From contig CM012954.1 in the NCBI GenBank assembly GCA_000181795.3, forward strand, positions 7,115,238-7,179,237: a stretch of DNA of 64,000 bases. The letters are read 5' to 3'. The translations under genes were made by a program, and so were the position numbers. Source of the DNA: Trichinella spiralis. Taxonomy: Eukaryota; Nematoda; Enoplea; Trichinellida; Trichinellidae. The notes beneath the pieces were generated by a model. The model searched no databases and was not told the DNA's origin. It saw nothing but the letters and a program-made list of their open reading frames with translations. Shown here piece after piece: positions 25,042 through 38,446 of this stretch. Numbering within the stretch: the stretch's first letter is position 1; each line of letters opens with the position of its first letter.

Positions 25042-28000
25042 CTAGAAATGATGAACCGGCAAATCTGACGTGCTTGCATCGTTTTTGTCAATGTCACCAC
25101 CGACCGACTCCAATCGGACTGGAGCAGCGCTAGACTGGATCAACGTTTGTTCAAGACGTTTCTGTGCCGCTTCCAATTTCGGCATAAATATCTTGATCAG
25201 TTGCTCTTTTTGAGCTTCCCTCAGTTGACCATCTTCCAGTATCTATATGTGAGAGAAAAAAACAACAACAAAAAATATATTTATAAAATCATCATGCATA
25301 TATATATATATTCGTGCACAAAATGAAGCAAAGAAAACTTAGCTATAATACCATGCTGAATGCTTGTTGGACTTTGTCTAATGAAACCATAAACTGTTCC
25401 ACACTCTCTTTACAATGGTCTGCCATTCCTATTGAAAAAAATGAATAACAAAACTTATTTTCTAATAAATCGAATGTCATTACTTGACAAATGCGGGTCG
25501 TCGATGCTATTCAGAAGGGTTCTGTTGCATGTGGACTTTATCTCATCATTATTTACAGCAGAATCAGTATTTTCCAATACTCGGCCCAAATAATTCATCG
25601 ACCTACTGGTTGACATTTTTCTAGTGTTCTCAGCTGGGCTGTTCCTAGTCGGAGGCCCAAATCTAAGCGACGCATCCTTGGAAAGGCTGCTTCCACTTTG
25701 TCTTCTCGGAGACGAGTAGCGCATCATTCTCATCGTAGATGCAGAAGTGTTGACAACGTTGGTAGTATCGGAAGAATCTTCAGAATCCACAGACGGTCGT
25801 TGGTCAATCATACGTCGGCTGGCAGTTCTCATCTGATTTACTTTTTTCTGAGCCGGTCCAGCGCCGAGACGGTGAAATTTGGGCAATGTAGTCGAACGAC
25901 TGTAATTTTTGGGCGACGATGTTTCGACGTTTCTCTTCGAATTCTGAAAATCTTGCATCGTCTGATTCTTCTTTGGAGAAAACGCTTCATTAACTTCTTC
26001 CATCATAGCAGTTAGACAGCTAACCGATCTGGCAAAATTTCTATGGTGGTCCAACAAATCAGATGATGGATCAAGTGATGCGTTCGAATCACCATGACGA
26101 AGATTATTCGACGACAGAGTACGATTCAAACTCGAGCGCCCTCTGCCCCATAACAATGAAAGATTTTCCTGAGATTTGCGCAGTCTATATACACAAATGC
26201 ACACATACAAACACCCACACGCACACATTAACACATACACAAATGCAAATCTATTCAAAAAACTTTTCAAAAATATACCTACCGTTCTCGAGCTTCCGAT
26301 AGCTTTTGCAACGTGCTGGTGACCCGAGGATCAGGCGTTGAAAATTGAGCCAAACATGACAAACTGGCACTGCTCTTGAGAAAAACTGAACCTGGATAAG
26401 AGATATTAAGACGATCGGATCTCCATGCGGCAGTTGTGGACTTGAGCGAACGTCTAGGCAAACTGAACACACTATAACTGGGACTGGGCAATGGTCGACT
26501 AAAATGAGCAAATTTATATGCATGTACAGCATTATGCATTCATCTGTTTGTTACTTCAGTAAAGAATTCAGTGCTGGAAATGATTCTGGACTCATGCAGC
26601 GAGCATGCAATTCACTTTGTTCGTAGTTATCAGCTTAAAATATTATTAAAACAGGATAATGCTTTCGGAAAACATGAAAAATGGATAAACAAACACCTAC
26701 GTTTATACATCAGCGCAGACGGATAAACAGGCAAAGTAGAGTGCCTTTCTCTGGAATAATTTATTGAATTGCTTGAAGTGGCAGGTGAAAATTTGGGCGT
26801 CACTTCCAACGTAAGCGCTGTATGTAAAAAGTAAAAAACAAATCATATACATAACAAAAAAAATAACAACAGAAAACTGAGAAATGAAATAAAGAGAAAT
26901 TTACGTTTTGACAACTGCACCAACCGACTGGACAATGGCATATTAGCAGCTGGCGAAGCAGTCTTGTCCAAATGAATGTTGCTCGCAGAATTCCAAGTAG
27001 CTCTGGGCGTTTTCCTCATTGGCTTTGGACTGGATGTGGCTTTTGGCACAGGCGATCGATCGGAATCGAATCTTCCGGCAGATGACCATCCTGACAAACT
27101 AGAAGTCTGCGACGAGGATGTACTTGGTCTTGACAAGTGATCATTCTGTTAAACATTTATTTATTTATTTATTTATTTAGCGCTTTAAACATGAATAATC
27201 AACAGTACTAGATGCAATAAACGATTTCCATTTGATGAGATCTGGGTATCTTTCCACAGTTCTTCAGTCGGAGGTCGAAATTTTCTAAAATTACATTGTC
27301 AAGCAAATATTAACAGATGAAGTATTAAAGAAAAAACATCAAACCGTTCAGCAGAAGCAGTCTGATTGAAATATTTGTTCGTCAAACTCTGCCTTCTAAC
27401 TGAACCTCTGCGCAAAAACTGCGTATCATTGTTGCCCGACATATCATCCCTATCTGTAAAAAGAAAATAAAAACAGAATGATAATAAAGCAACTGACTGT
27501 TATTTACGGCAGTTTGAAGAATCAGAATAAGTAACATTTCATACCGGATAACTGCTCATATGCGGCTTTTACCATTTCAGAACGGCGCTTATTTGGCATA
27601 ATACTGGAGCCATTTTTCTGTTCAAGTTCAATGTAACCAGATAGTTGCTCATCATCACTATCTGGAAAAAGCAAAACAAAACTGATTAGTTTAATACTTT
27701 TTTCAAACAAAAAACTATCAAAGAATTCGCCTAATAGTTGCCTTAACAGCTTATTATATGACAGCTTAAAAATTAGCTTGATTTTCCGAAAGCCATTTGC
27801 TTTTAACATAATAGACATTTTGAAAATTTTTTCCAACCAGTCGCAGTAATATTTTCATTATTACCAACGTCGAGCTGATTAGGTAATGAAAATTTTACAC
27901 CACATTTGAATGTTGCTGTTATTCATTTTTAGAAGACAACATTTCATTAAAACCAATAAAAACATTCCCATTTATCATAAAATGCAAGAACAAGTAATAA

Positions 28001-28286
28001 AATAAAGCAAAAAAGAACCATTACATCTCAGTAGTATATTTAAAAGCAAAACTGCACTGACTGGAGGCAATTATTTCTTACCTTTCGCATCTACTGTCCT
28101 TAATTTCAATAAGCATACTAATGTTTAAAAATGAAAAACACAAATTGCATAAATCAGCAAATAAAAATTTTTTAAAGCAACAAACCTTGTAAACTGAGAC
28201 CAACGGTTGAATCAGTTTGCTTCAATACATCTGATCTCGCAATTACGTGAAATTCACTGAAAAGCAAAAAAAAGCATTATAAAACT

Positions 28287-28330
<44 letters not shown>

Positions 28331-31300
28331 TTTTGTTAAAAAAAACCTAATCAACATCATCAACTTACTCTTCTTTACTGGGAACAACACTTTCTGGTGA
28401 TTGCAAGTATATGATCTGTGTAGAAGACTCCATCGACCGTGACTGTTTTGACATTGCCTTCTGCAAAGAAAACAAATCATCAATAATTATTAAAATTGCA
28501 TTGGTAAGTCATATTGTTACATTTGCTGTAAATTTAGAATCATTCTCTTCAAATTCTTGAAAATTTTGATCATCATCATCAACATCATGACCGTTATCAC
28601 CAACTTCTAGTACTTCTTCTTCTTCTTCTTCTTCCTCTTCCTCTTCTTCTTCGAATTCTGATTCCTGTTCTACAGTATTCTTTCTCTCAGGATGTAAATT
28701 AGCAATATTTGGAACATGTTCATTGTAAAGCTTAACAGAACCAACAGTTCGACCACGTTTCGCTAGACGAGCAAGTATCTTTTTTGTCAACGAAGGATGA
28801 AGATTCCAAACAAATATACAACTGTCACCGGAGACTGAAATCAGTCGTCTACAATCGCCAGTAAATTTGACGCCAGTAATTAGCTCGCTGTGACCATGCA
28901 CCGCGGCCACGCATTCACCACCATTCAATGTGTCAAATATGCAAATGGTTTTGTCACTGCAGCATGTAGCTACAAATGTGCCGGATGGATCGAGTTCAAT
29001 TTTAATCACCGTACCATCATCGGCCAGCGAACCCTTTATTGAACCTTTTGATTTGCCTTCGGCCAGGGAAAACATGCGTATTTGACGATCTTGACAAGCC
29101 GTGTACACTGTATCGCTAGTATCGTCTATGTCCATGTCGTAGAAAGTAGTTTGCCCAACAACATAGCAAGCTCGTTGAAAGTGAATATCACCGTTATCAG
29201 AGCAAACCAATCGTCTGTAGATGATGCTCTTGTCAGCTCCACAGCTCAACAAAACAAAATCATCACCAACTGAGGCCATTTTCAGCGCCGTGATGGAACT
29301 GCTGTGGTCGTCAATAGTACAAACCAACTGATAGCTTTGGTCCACGTCCAATACATGAAGCAAACGATCTCGACTCGCTGAGGCTAAAAAATATCTGCCA
29401 CGTTTGCCTGGGCACGAGTACTCCAACGCTAATACATCCCCTTCGTGTGCCTCCAATTCTTGGAACAACACCAAATTGTTCATCTGATATATGCTAAAGG
29501 TAATATAAAGTTGAAAAAAGAAAAACAAAACAAAACAAATGAAATAACACTAATAATATAGAATGAATTAATCCTTTACCGAATGTTGCCGCTCCGATCT
29601 CCGCTAGCCAAATGAAGACAGTCCGGACTCACTTTCACAGATCGTACACCGCTCTTGCCATCCAATTGATATTCATTCTTATCAGATCCTTAAAAACATT
29701 TTTTCCTCCATTATTTCAGGAAAACTCACAAATAATTCAACCGCATTCTAACCAGCAATGCCCATCTCCTGATCGCGGAGGCAAGATAAATCCGGATCAC
29801 AGTAAATGATTTTCATCAACTGTTGACTGTATATGTTGCAGTGGTACGGACAACCGACCAGTACCGTCTCTGCCGATGGCCAACAATCCGGCAAGTCCAA
29901 ATTCCATAATCGAATTGTATCATCAGTACTGCAGGTGACAAACGTACCAGCTGGAACGTCCACCTTCGCGGTCTTGGAATCAAGAATCGGGCATGTGTCC
30001 ACAGACCAAATGCTTCCGCTGTGACTGAGCATCGACGCCACTTTGCCCACACGCTTCCAATCCAAAACATCCCACACGTAAAGGCTGTGGTCGTTGTATA
30101 CACAACAAAGCTGCAAACGGGCAAAAAAACGGTCCAACAAGCAGAAAAATTAAAAAAAAACCACAGATCAATACAAACCCTTTTATCTCGAATATTGTAA
30201 GCAAGTGCGATCACGTCTGGAAAACGACTGTCGGCATTCCGTGCAGTCATGTGACTTGCCGTCAGTCCCGCAGCCACGTCCACGCCCAGGTAATGGGGGC
30301 GTGGCATTGTACCAATGTAACGAAGTGTAGTGGCGTTGAAAATTCGTACTACACCATCCGCACACGCGACAAATATCTCCGCATCACCGAGACACATCGC
30401 ATTGGCATTGCTTGTCTAGAAAAAAAATACTTTTCTGACCTATTGCATACTTGGCCACAGATTTCAATTTGAATTTAAAAATCAAACAAAACGACAAATG
30501 CTCCTCGACGTACTTTCAATTCAACCCATTTCTCGAGCATTCTACGACTGCTAAATTGACACAACAAACCCTGATGAGTGATTGCATAAGTGTTGCCTGC
30601 TAAAGCGCCACGACCACAGTGAACATCACGAAACTGATTGTTCCTCTGATCGGCCAAAATTGCCGACCTCCCCTGCAGTGGTATTGCATTGTCCTGAATT
30701 GTAAAATTAAATTTTAACCTTCGCATGATGGAACAAACACACATGACATTAAACAAATAATAATCAAAAATTCCCTTACATTTACTTTCAACGACATCTT
30801 GACACGTTCGAGGTACCAAAATTTAACATGGCGCACGCCAGCTGTAACAAAATAATCACCATTCTCTGAATAAGAGATTGCCATTACCTAAAGAATAAAA
30901 GCAGAAATACGAAAAGAAATGACAATAAATTTTGTTATTTATAATTAATATCTCATACTTTACTGGCGATTTTATTGCTGGCTACTTTGGTATTGCTTTT
31001 CCAATTCCAAACATTGACAACCATATCATGCTGATTTCCAACACTTACCAAATGCTTCATATTCGGCGAAAAGCACTAGAATAGCACAGTGTTGTGTGAT
31101 TCGTAGCATTTCGTACAGAAAACTAGCCACTTACAACACAACTAATTCCAAAACGATGACCCGAAAATTCTGCTAACAGTCGATTTTCCAACAAATCCCA
31201 GACTCGCACAGGAGGATCATGCCCTGACTGATATATTTCAAAAATTGATCAAAATTACCATATTTGCATTATGAATAAATTTACTCACCTCGCCAGTAGC

Positions 31301-34300
31301 GAGGAAACGATCGTCCGGTGAAAAGGCCAAACAAGTGATCCCTTTTTTCGACGCACCAACAACGTGAGCTTGTTCATTTTTGTCAACATTGTACAAAACC
31401 ACAGTTCCACTTTGAGAAAATATATTATTTTTCCAAAAATATTCCAAATTCAAAATATATTTTAAAAAACCGCATGCTTACCCTGCTGAATAGGCAACAA
31501 CACCGTTGGAAGATCCATAGGCTAATGCAGCATTTGAATTGACCGTCAAACCAATTACACGGCTCAATGTCACCTGCAAGCAAAGAAAGAAAGAGAATAA
31601 TCATCATCTGAGATACTTTAAGAAAAAAAGAATATATTTTTAATAAATATTCAAAAATAAAGTCGGAAATAGTACCTGAAACATTGCATAAGAGTAATTT
31701 TATAGACAACAATCACTTTACAAGCACTTAGCAAAACAAAGTCACCAATTTTAGAATGACCATTCACCATGGGAGACTGGTTTCACTGTATAACATAACA
31801 AATGCCTATCTATGCGCTTAATCTGTTCAAACCAACAAACCGGAATGCCAGACTAACAAGGTCAGAAGGTATGTGCAGAACAAAAATTCCAGAAAAAGAC
31901 AAAGATATATATATATGTATGTATGTATATGAGAGAATGGCAACCATTTTTCCTTATTATTACAATCAGAATAAAGAAAATAAAAAAACAAACATCATCC
32001 AATTACTACAATAGATGAAAAATTGAATGAAATGTTAAAATTTCATTCAGTAAAATAATATTACACTGAATTGCACCTTTACCATGTAAATGAAATTGAT
32101 GACCCTGCAGAAAACATTATTCACCACAAAAACACGGATACTATTTTGGCATAAATATTTCTCTGCATTTTTTAAAAAATAATTCTGCTACAATCACTGC
32201 TTGCCTCGCGTTCCAGTTAGTAAAATTAAATCATGTCTTTTTGTGCAATTCGCGATCATACAATTTTTTGCAATTGAAGTTACAGTTTTGAAACTGTTTG
32301 CATAGCCCGGTTAAATAACATAAAAGCTATTTTCAAATTAAATATTCAAAATTTCGAATCTTCAATAAAAAACAATCAACAATAAAAATGCAACGTATGT
32401 ACATTGATTTCAATTTAAAAAAAGCTTACACAATTTAGACAAGTTTCAATATATTATTAAAATGGAAGATTACCAATCATACCAAACAAAACATTCCTCA
32501 ACTACAGCATGAAATAGAGCAACTGTCGATTCATCCTTTTACTACATAATAAAACTTTCAGAAATGTTATACTTTAAGGTAATTTTCATCAACTGAATAC
32601 ATTTCATACTTGATTTCATTAAGCATTTATTGTTTGTAAAATTAAACTTATCAGCAAAACAATCGCTGTGCAAAAAAATCTACTCATATACAGTGATAAA
32701 AAATTATACGCATTTATAACAGACAAACAAAAAATGAAATAAATTTCAAGCTTTTTTACAAGTGCTCATCACATTTCAGATGCGCAGGTTCCTATTACCG
32801 TATGGGTGAAAAAGTAAATAATCACTCTAGGAATATTCAACTGATTATTTTTATTATGAAAATGAAAATTAAACAGCCAAAAATATACAAAATTATAAAT
32901 TAATATAATAATCAAGTAATTAATATATACCAGCAAAAATAGAAAAAGATGAAAACAGTACACTCTATTATCTTCTACTGAGTTCTAAAAGCAAAACGGG
33001 AAGGAAACAAGCCTCGCTTGAAAAGAAAATGAAAAAAAAAAGAAATTCAACATCCATGTATATATTAGATCAGTGCTTACTTTGGATTTGTTCATTATAA
33101 ATTATACAGAGTAGAAACTGAGTTGAGTGGAAATGAAAATGCAATTTTTGTCCAGAAATTAAGCTAACCTCAGCTGTTTGCACAAGCACAAATGCAGAGA
33201 ACATGCCTGAAAGCGTCCAGCGAGCATTAAGCAAACAATGTGCTCTAATGCAAGACAATAAAATGTACACCGTTGGAAATTTAATGCAGTTCAGAAGACG
33301 GATAAATAGTAGCATTGTTGTGAAGATAATAAAATTGTAAGAAAAAAACAGTAACATTGAAGTAAGCAATACATTGAAAACAAAACTCATTTTTGCAAGT
33401 GAAAAAAAACATACGTCAGAAAACAAAGCTTATTCATTCATCGACAAACACAAACGGGCGTCAAAGCCGGAAAGTTTAATTTCATTGTGCATTGCAAAAA
33501 GGAAAAGTTATTGCAATAAAACAATTCCAATTTTTGAAATATTCGTCACGTTTTTCTATCAAAATATTTTCCTCAAAAAAAATCTCTTGAACTTTAAAAA
33601 ATGAACAAGTGTCATGGGATGGAAAGGGATATTTTAAAAATGAGAAGATGAAAAACAAAATTAAATGGAAAATATTCCAAAGTATTTTACAGATAACAAT
33701 GGTTTATCATTAGCTTGTTGGTCGCATACTTTTTTCTAAAGTAAATCGAAACTGGTCAACAGCACATCGAGTTAAAAATTTAGCAGTAGCAAGAACACTT
33801 TTCTTGAAACTAGTTCAAGAATGAAAATAAAATTCTTCAGAAATATTTATATGTAATAAATGATGCTCCATTTGTTTTACATTTTTGCTGCAGTAAATTC
33901 AATTATGTATCAACTGTGGATGCATATTTGCAATTTTTATAAGTTCCATTAAACAAACATAACAAGAATAAACTTTAAAAAAAATTATTTCGGAATTATT
34001 TGACAAATTAATCAATGAAACAAATAATAATAATGATGACTTATTAAAATGATAAATCTGAACAATACATTTGATAAGTAACAACATAAGAAGCATAGCA
34101 AAAAGTCAAGTCAAATTAAAAACGATGATCATGAAAATAATGACAGTATAAATATGCGCATTGGAGGGTCCAAATTCGTCATGTTTAACACGACTGGAAT
34201 GTGAAATGAAAAACAGCTTTCACAAACATCCGCTGGTCAATAATGCAAATAACAATGATAACAAAAAGAAAAACCATACAAAACGTTCACTGCTAAAACT

Positions 34301-37300
34301 GAAGAGTTGAGAAGAATGTTTGCACGGGATGTACGGCGCGCCAAGAACCTGAGTCTTCCATTCCACTCAAGACGACCAGTTAGTTAGTTCCCCTCTTGAA
34401 CACAAAACCCCTCTGAAATTAATAACCTATAATTGTGTGTAAAGAATTTTATTTCAAAGAAATTTCTGCTAATAAGTTCAGTACTGTATCATCCCATTTT
34501 ATTGACCAACTTTATTATTGCAGATTGAAATTCCACTCAATTCAATTCAATTCAATATAAGATACTGATGTATTCCTAGAGGGGACTTTCATTTCTCGAA
34601 AAGAACTCTTCAAAAAAGTGAACAAGATTTCATCGCATGTTGAGAATCAATAACGATGAACAATATATTAACGAATGAGGGAGGAGGGGGAAATTGTCCC
34701 TACCCCTCGTCCCGCATTACTTCCAATGTCAAAATGCAATTTAGCAAAAATCATTTTTTTCACTTGAATTGTCAAAAAAAATCTAGCAAAGAAGCAAAGC
34801 AAAAGAAAGAACAACTGTTAGCCTTGCTTTGACAACAAATTGACTCAATGCTCAAAATAGACCCTCTCTGGAATAAATCATTGTAAACAGAGGCGTGTCA
34901 AGCATTGACTTTACACTTTTCGTCTGCCGAGTCAATAAAGTGCAAATATCATTAAAGAAAGGAAACGAACTCTGCACATCCACTTGACAAAGTGCCCAAA
35001 TACCATCTTGAACATCTCAAATAAACTGAAGAAAAATGCATACATTCAACTGCTACATTAAATCATTTTAATGGACAATTTGAAAAATTATGCTTATGAA
35101 TAAATTGACAACTAACTGAAAACAAAAAATGAAATTATTGCAAAAACTTGACGTATCCTCGTGATAGAGCAAACAATGCAGCATGTCAACATACAGTGCA
35201 GCATTTAGCACAAAATCAATGAGGTCACTTTCCCTACTGACGAATCTCACTCACGGAACAAATAAATATATAAATAAACAAATATCACCTTCTATTTGCC
35301 GTAAAAATAATAAATATGAAAAATATCCACCAAAAATTCATCCACAACTACAACACAATTACATAAAACACAGAAACGGAGGAAAATATTACACACAAAT
35401 AACATTTGACAGAAAGATTTATGAGAATTTTTTTTTCAATAAATAGAATTGATATTTTAATATTGTGCTTTCAAAATCAGATTATGAAAAAAATGAAAAC
35501 AACAAGAACAAGAGTGCTTACATTCCTTCCTGCAACGTTGTTCCGTTGCTCTCTGAGCAGCAGCTGGTACTGCTCTTCGGCATAAAGAAATTTACGACGC
35601 CGAAGGCGTCGTTCCATGGTGAATTTTTTCAAAAGTCAAAATTTGACCAGAAAAATATACAGTATGAATTTACAAAAAAAATAACAAATAAAAGTAAAAT
35701 AAAAACAAAGAAAAGGGGGAGGAAAAGAAAAGGCTAAAATTGGTGGCTAGCCAAAAATATTGGCCACCAATTTTTTGCTATCATTCATCGTCCTCTTTTA
35801 CAAAATGTACTCGTTGGTGATGTCGATGTCAAACAGAACCGCCTAGCTGTCACCGGATGCAGGTGGCGCTATGGCAAATTAGAACAAGTGTTCTTTGATA
35901 AATGCAATTCATTACTTCAAACAAACAAACAAACAAACAAACATATTAATAAATAAATAGTTAGATTTTAGTTTTCTGACAATAAAATTAAATTTCTTAA
36001 ATACTTGAATATGAAAAAAAAGTGAAAAGTGAAAACAGAAAAGATGAAAAAAAACTAGATAAATATGCATAAATAAATAAATATTTATATACATAAATTT
36101 CATATGATATGAAAATTTATGTTTAATTTTTATTTCCAATAGGCCAGCCACAACGAGAAATGAAACTAGAAATGATGATTCGTCATGGTGGCTGGATGGC
36201 AAAAACCAGAACAGAACAGTCAATTAGCGGCTGCTTGCCCAGAGAAATTTGGCAAGCCTGTTGGCCGTAGCCCTGAAGGCAATGTCAGCTATTCATTCAG
36301 AACAGAATGCCAATGTGCTGAACAATTTAAACAGCAACAAGAAAAGCCCGGCAAAATCATTCTATCAATATGCTATCGTCGACGACGAAAGACCTTGGAA
36401 ATTAAGAGCCAACGCCCAAGTTTAGGGCCAAAATACCCACCCCAACCGGCCTCATCAATAAGATGCGTATGCAATTCGGATGGCGACCGTGACCATGGGC
36501 ACCGATAGCTGTAGAATTGTCCAATTAACCTCTTCAAATGAACATATAAACATTCAAATGTACAATGAATACAATAAAAATTCCACTCCATTGCTTTCTT
36601 CAACAATTCCAACAATAAATCAACAAAACATCAAACAACCACTATTTCATCAAACACTTTTTTCCAATATATTATAAACATATATACGTATTATTTCATT
36701 TCTCCTTAATGTTATTGTTTTAGAAATTTCAAATCAATTCTATCTACCATTTAACGTTAAATCCTCCAAACGGCACTTGTATATTTACTACTTTTAGATG
36801 ATCGATTATTATGCTGTAGTGATTAACAAAAATTCAGTAGAGCAAAATTGACAAAACTACACACTTGGTAATCAATCATTCGTTCGTTTTAATGATTTAT
36901 TATTCATACTCATATAAATGGTGAAGTTATCTAACTTTATCCATAAAAAAATTTTTTCTTTTATTAAAAACAGCTTCGTGCTTTTAAAAACACCATAATT
37001 ATGTAGGCAAATTTCCATAAAATGCCATTGCACTGCTTGAAAATGAATAACAGTAGCAACAAGAGAAATTTGCCCGAACTAACTGCATGGGCAAGAAATC
37101 TTTATAAAAGCAATTTCAATAGTCTTCTGACAATTTCCTAGTACCACAAATTTGCATTGCATCATAACAAACACTCAACACTAACCGTAGTTTGATGGGG
37201 CGATCATTCAAATTTCGACGATCAATAACGAACATCGCCAACTGAAGCGTGTCGAGAGAAACTAGAAGCTGCACTTCCTCTTTTAATTTTAATTGAAATT

Positions 37301-38446
37301 CATCCATTCAAATCTGCCCATTTCGTCTATTTATTTTGGAAAAAAATTTTCCCACTTGCACATCAATAAAATCAATTACAATTTCACAGCAATATATTTT
37401 TCCCACAATTCTTCAATTTTCGTTCCAATAATAGAAATACAATTTAAAAAGAAAATAAGACGAAAATAATATGCCAGAAAAGATGAATCAGTTAAATTTG
37501 TGAAATTACACCACGAAAGCAACAGCTTCAAAAGCAGCCGATGATGGTTGGAAGTGAAAAGGAAGTAAGGTCGAACAATAACAAAACGTACTTTCTCAGT
37601 GAAAAGCTGAGAATAGCTGCCGGTGAATCATTTTACACCAAACATTTAAATAAACAGAAATACAAAAAAAACATCAATTTCCCAAAGTGGTAAATAGATC
37701 TGCTTCAAAAAAGTCACCACACTACTATGTTACAAACGTGTTTACATAATATTAAATTAAACAGGAGCAGAAAGTGTGCAAACATGATCATTGTAATCGC
37801 AAAATTGCAAATAAAAAAACGTTTATAGAGGAATGTACTGCGCGTTTGGTGAAGTTGGAAAAAGTAAATTACATCTGACCTTATTCAGTAAAGTTAAACG
37901 CTTGCAAAGCATTGGCGTTTTTTCTGTTATGCAGCAGCAGTATGTGAAAAGTTTCAATTATCAATTTAACTTCAAGAAGCAATAGAATACAATTGAATTT
38001 TGTTTTCAACAATAATCTCGGTAAAATTCAAGCAGAAAAAACCACTCCTTATAAACAAATAATTACAAAAGCTAAATTAATGAACAACGGCTAATTTTCG
38101 ACTGTTTAATGTTCACGATTTGTTTAAACAAGCAGAAGCACCAGAAAGCTGATGAAAAACTAGACACTCAAACACAAACGACAAACAACGAAGTAATGGC
38201 AAAGAACAGGAAAAACTTAGAGAAGATACCTATTTCCGCATGCAAGATTAAATACACTGAACGTAGTGAATATAATTCATATGGAAAAGATGCTTCCAAA
38301 ATAAGATTAAATGTAATGTCGTAAAAAAGAAAAATAAAGCCTACCTTTTCGGAGAGATCCTTCCTTTCGGAACATGTCCTCTGTCGTCGAGGTCGAAGCA
38401 TTCTGCGATGCGGTGATGCCTGAATGTCCATGTTCGCAGTCGCCAT
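25042..38446 (-). CDS. WDR62: MAPKBP1/WDR62 homologue, WD40 scaffold of JNK signalling and spindle poles
   Basis: Twenty-four exons, 1540 aa (human WDR62 1518), no frame break: complement(25042..25242, 25352..25428, 25484..26184, 26283..26498, 26555..26633, 26701..26817, 26905..27145, 27209..27284, 27345..27453, 27545..27661, 28082..28117, 28186..28256, 28369..28460, 28521..29493, 29580..29688, 29753..30110, 30179..30415, 30514..30693, 30780..30887, 30959..31075, 31135..31227, 31289..31409, 31482..31573, 38345..38446). The first exon encodes [16 protein letters not shown]. The next 800 residues are two WD40 propellers ([49 protein letters not shown]). A Ser-rich disordered region and a C-terminal helix pair ([20 protein letters not shown]) for dimerisation follow. 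A Glu run is coded near 28616-28660. Vertebrates have two paralogues; here there is probably one. The 27209..27284 exon boundary is the least certain. Confidence 0.92.
27153..27180. repeat. (TTTA)n tetranucleotide repeat
   Basis: Six to seven tandem TTTA units inside an intron of the MAPKBP1/WDR62-like gene. Confidence 0.8.
28291..28328. repeat. (AT)n microsatellite
   Basis: Nineteen uninterrupted AT units inside an intron of the MAPKBP1/WDR62-like gene. Confidence 0.95.
35522..35617 (-). CDS. Putative alternative first coding exon of the MAPKBP1/WDR62-like gene
   Basis: On the minus strand an ATG in excellent context (ACCATGG) opens 32 codons beginning [16 protein letters not shown]. They end exactly at a codon boundary before a consensus GTAAGC donor. 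The next downstream exon (31573 to 31482) starts in phase 0, so splicing would keep the main frame and replace the 34 residues encoded at 38345..38446. Both N-termini are basic, as in vertebrate relatives. The exon is GC-rich relative to the intron around it. Transcript evidence is lacking. Confidence 0.5.
35736..35774. repeat. Inverted repeat with CCAAT-like arms
   Basis: AAAATTGGTGGC (736-747) and GCCACCAATTTT (763-774) are exact reverse complements around a 15-base spacer. They lie about 120 bases upstream (minus strand) of the putative alternative start at 35617. ATTGG/CCAAT on both arms could be promoter boxes, or this may be a small palindromic insertion. Confidence 0.7.

Larger units (their letters stand above)
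31574..38344 (-). other. 6.8 kb first intron of the MAPKBP1/WDR62-like gene
   Basis: Both flanking exons end at a codon boundary (phase 0). The intron is mostly A-rich with no recognised transposon. It contains a likely alternative first exon at 35522..35617 and a nearby inverted repeat at 35736-35774. A less AT-rich island lies at about 36180-36510; its 107-aa plus-strand ORF has no recognisable family. An (AAAC)n tract lies at about 35920-35942. Confidence 0.6.

Noticed and set aside
25698-26015. 105-aa plus-strand ORF
   Set aside because: Antisense to the Ser-rich exon of the WDR62-like gene, which joins in frame with exons on both sides.
35595-35613. Perfect palindrome ACGACGCC-GAA-GGCGTCGT
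   Set aside because: It coincides with the Arg-rich codons of the proposed alternative first exon and is explained by them, so it is not reported as a separate element.
37116-37307. 63-aa minus-strand ORF with a donor-like GTTAGT after IKLR
   Set aside because: It looks exon-like, but its phase (2) does not fit the next WDR62 exon and no partner exon is visible.
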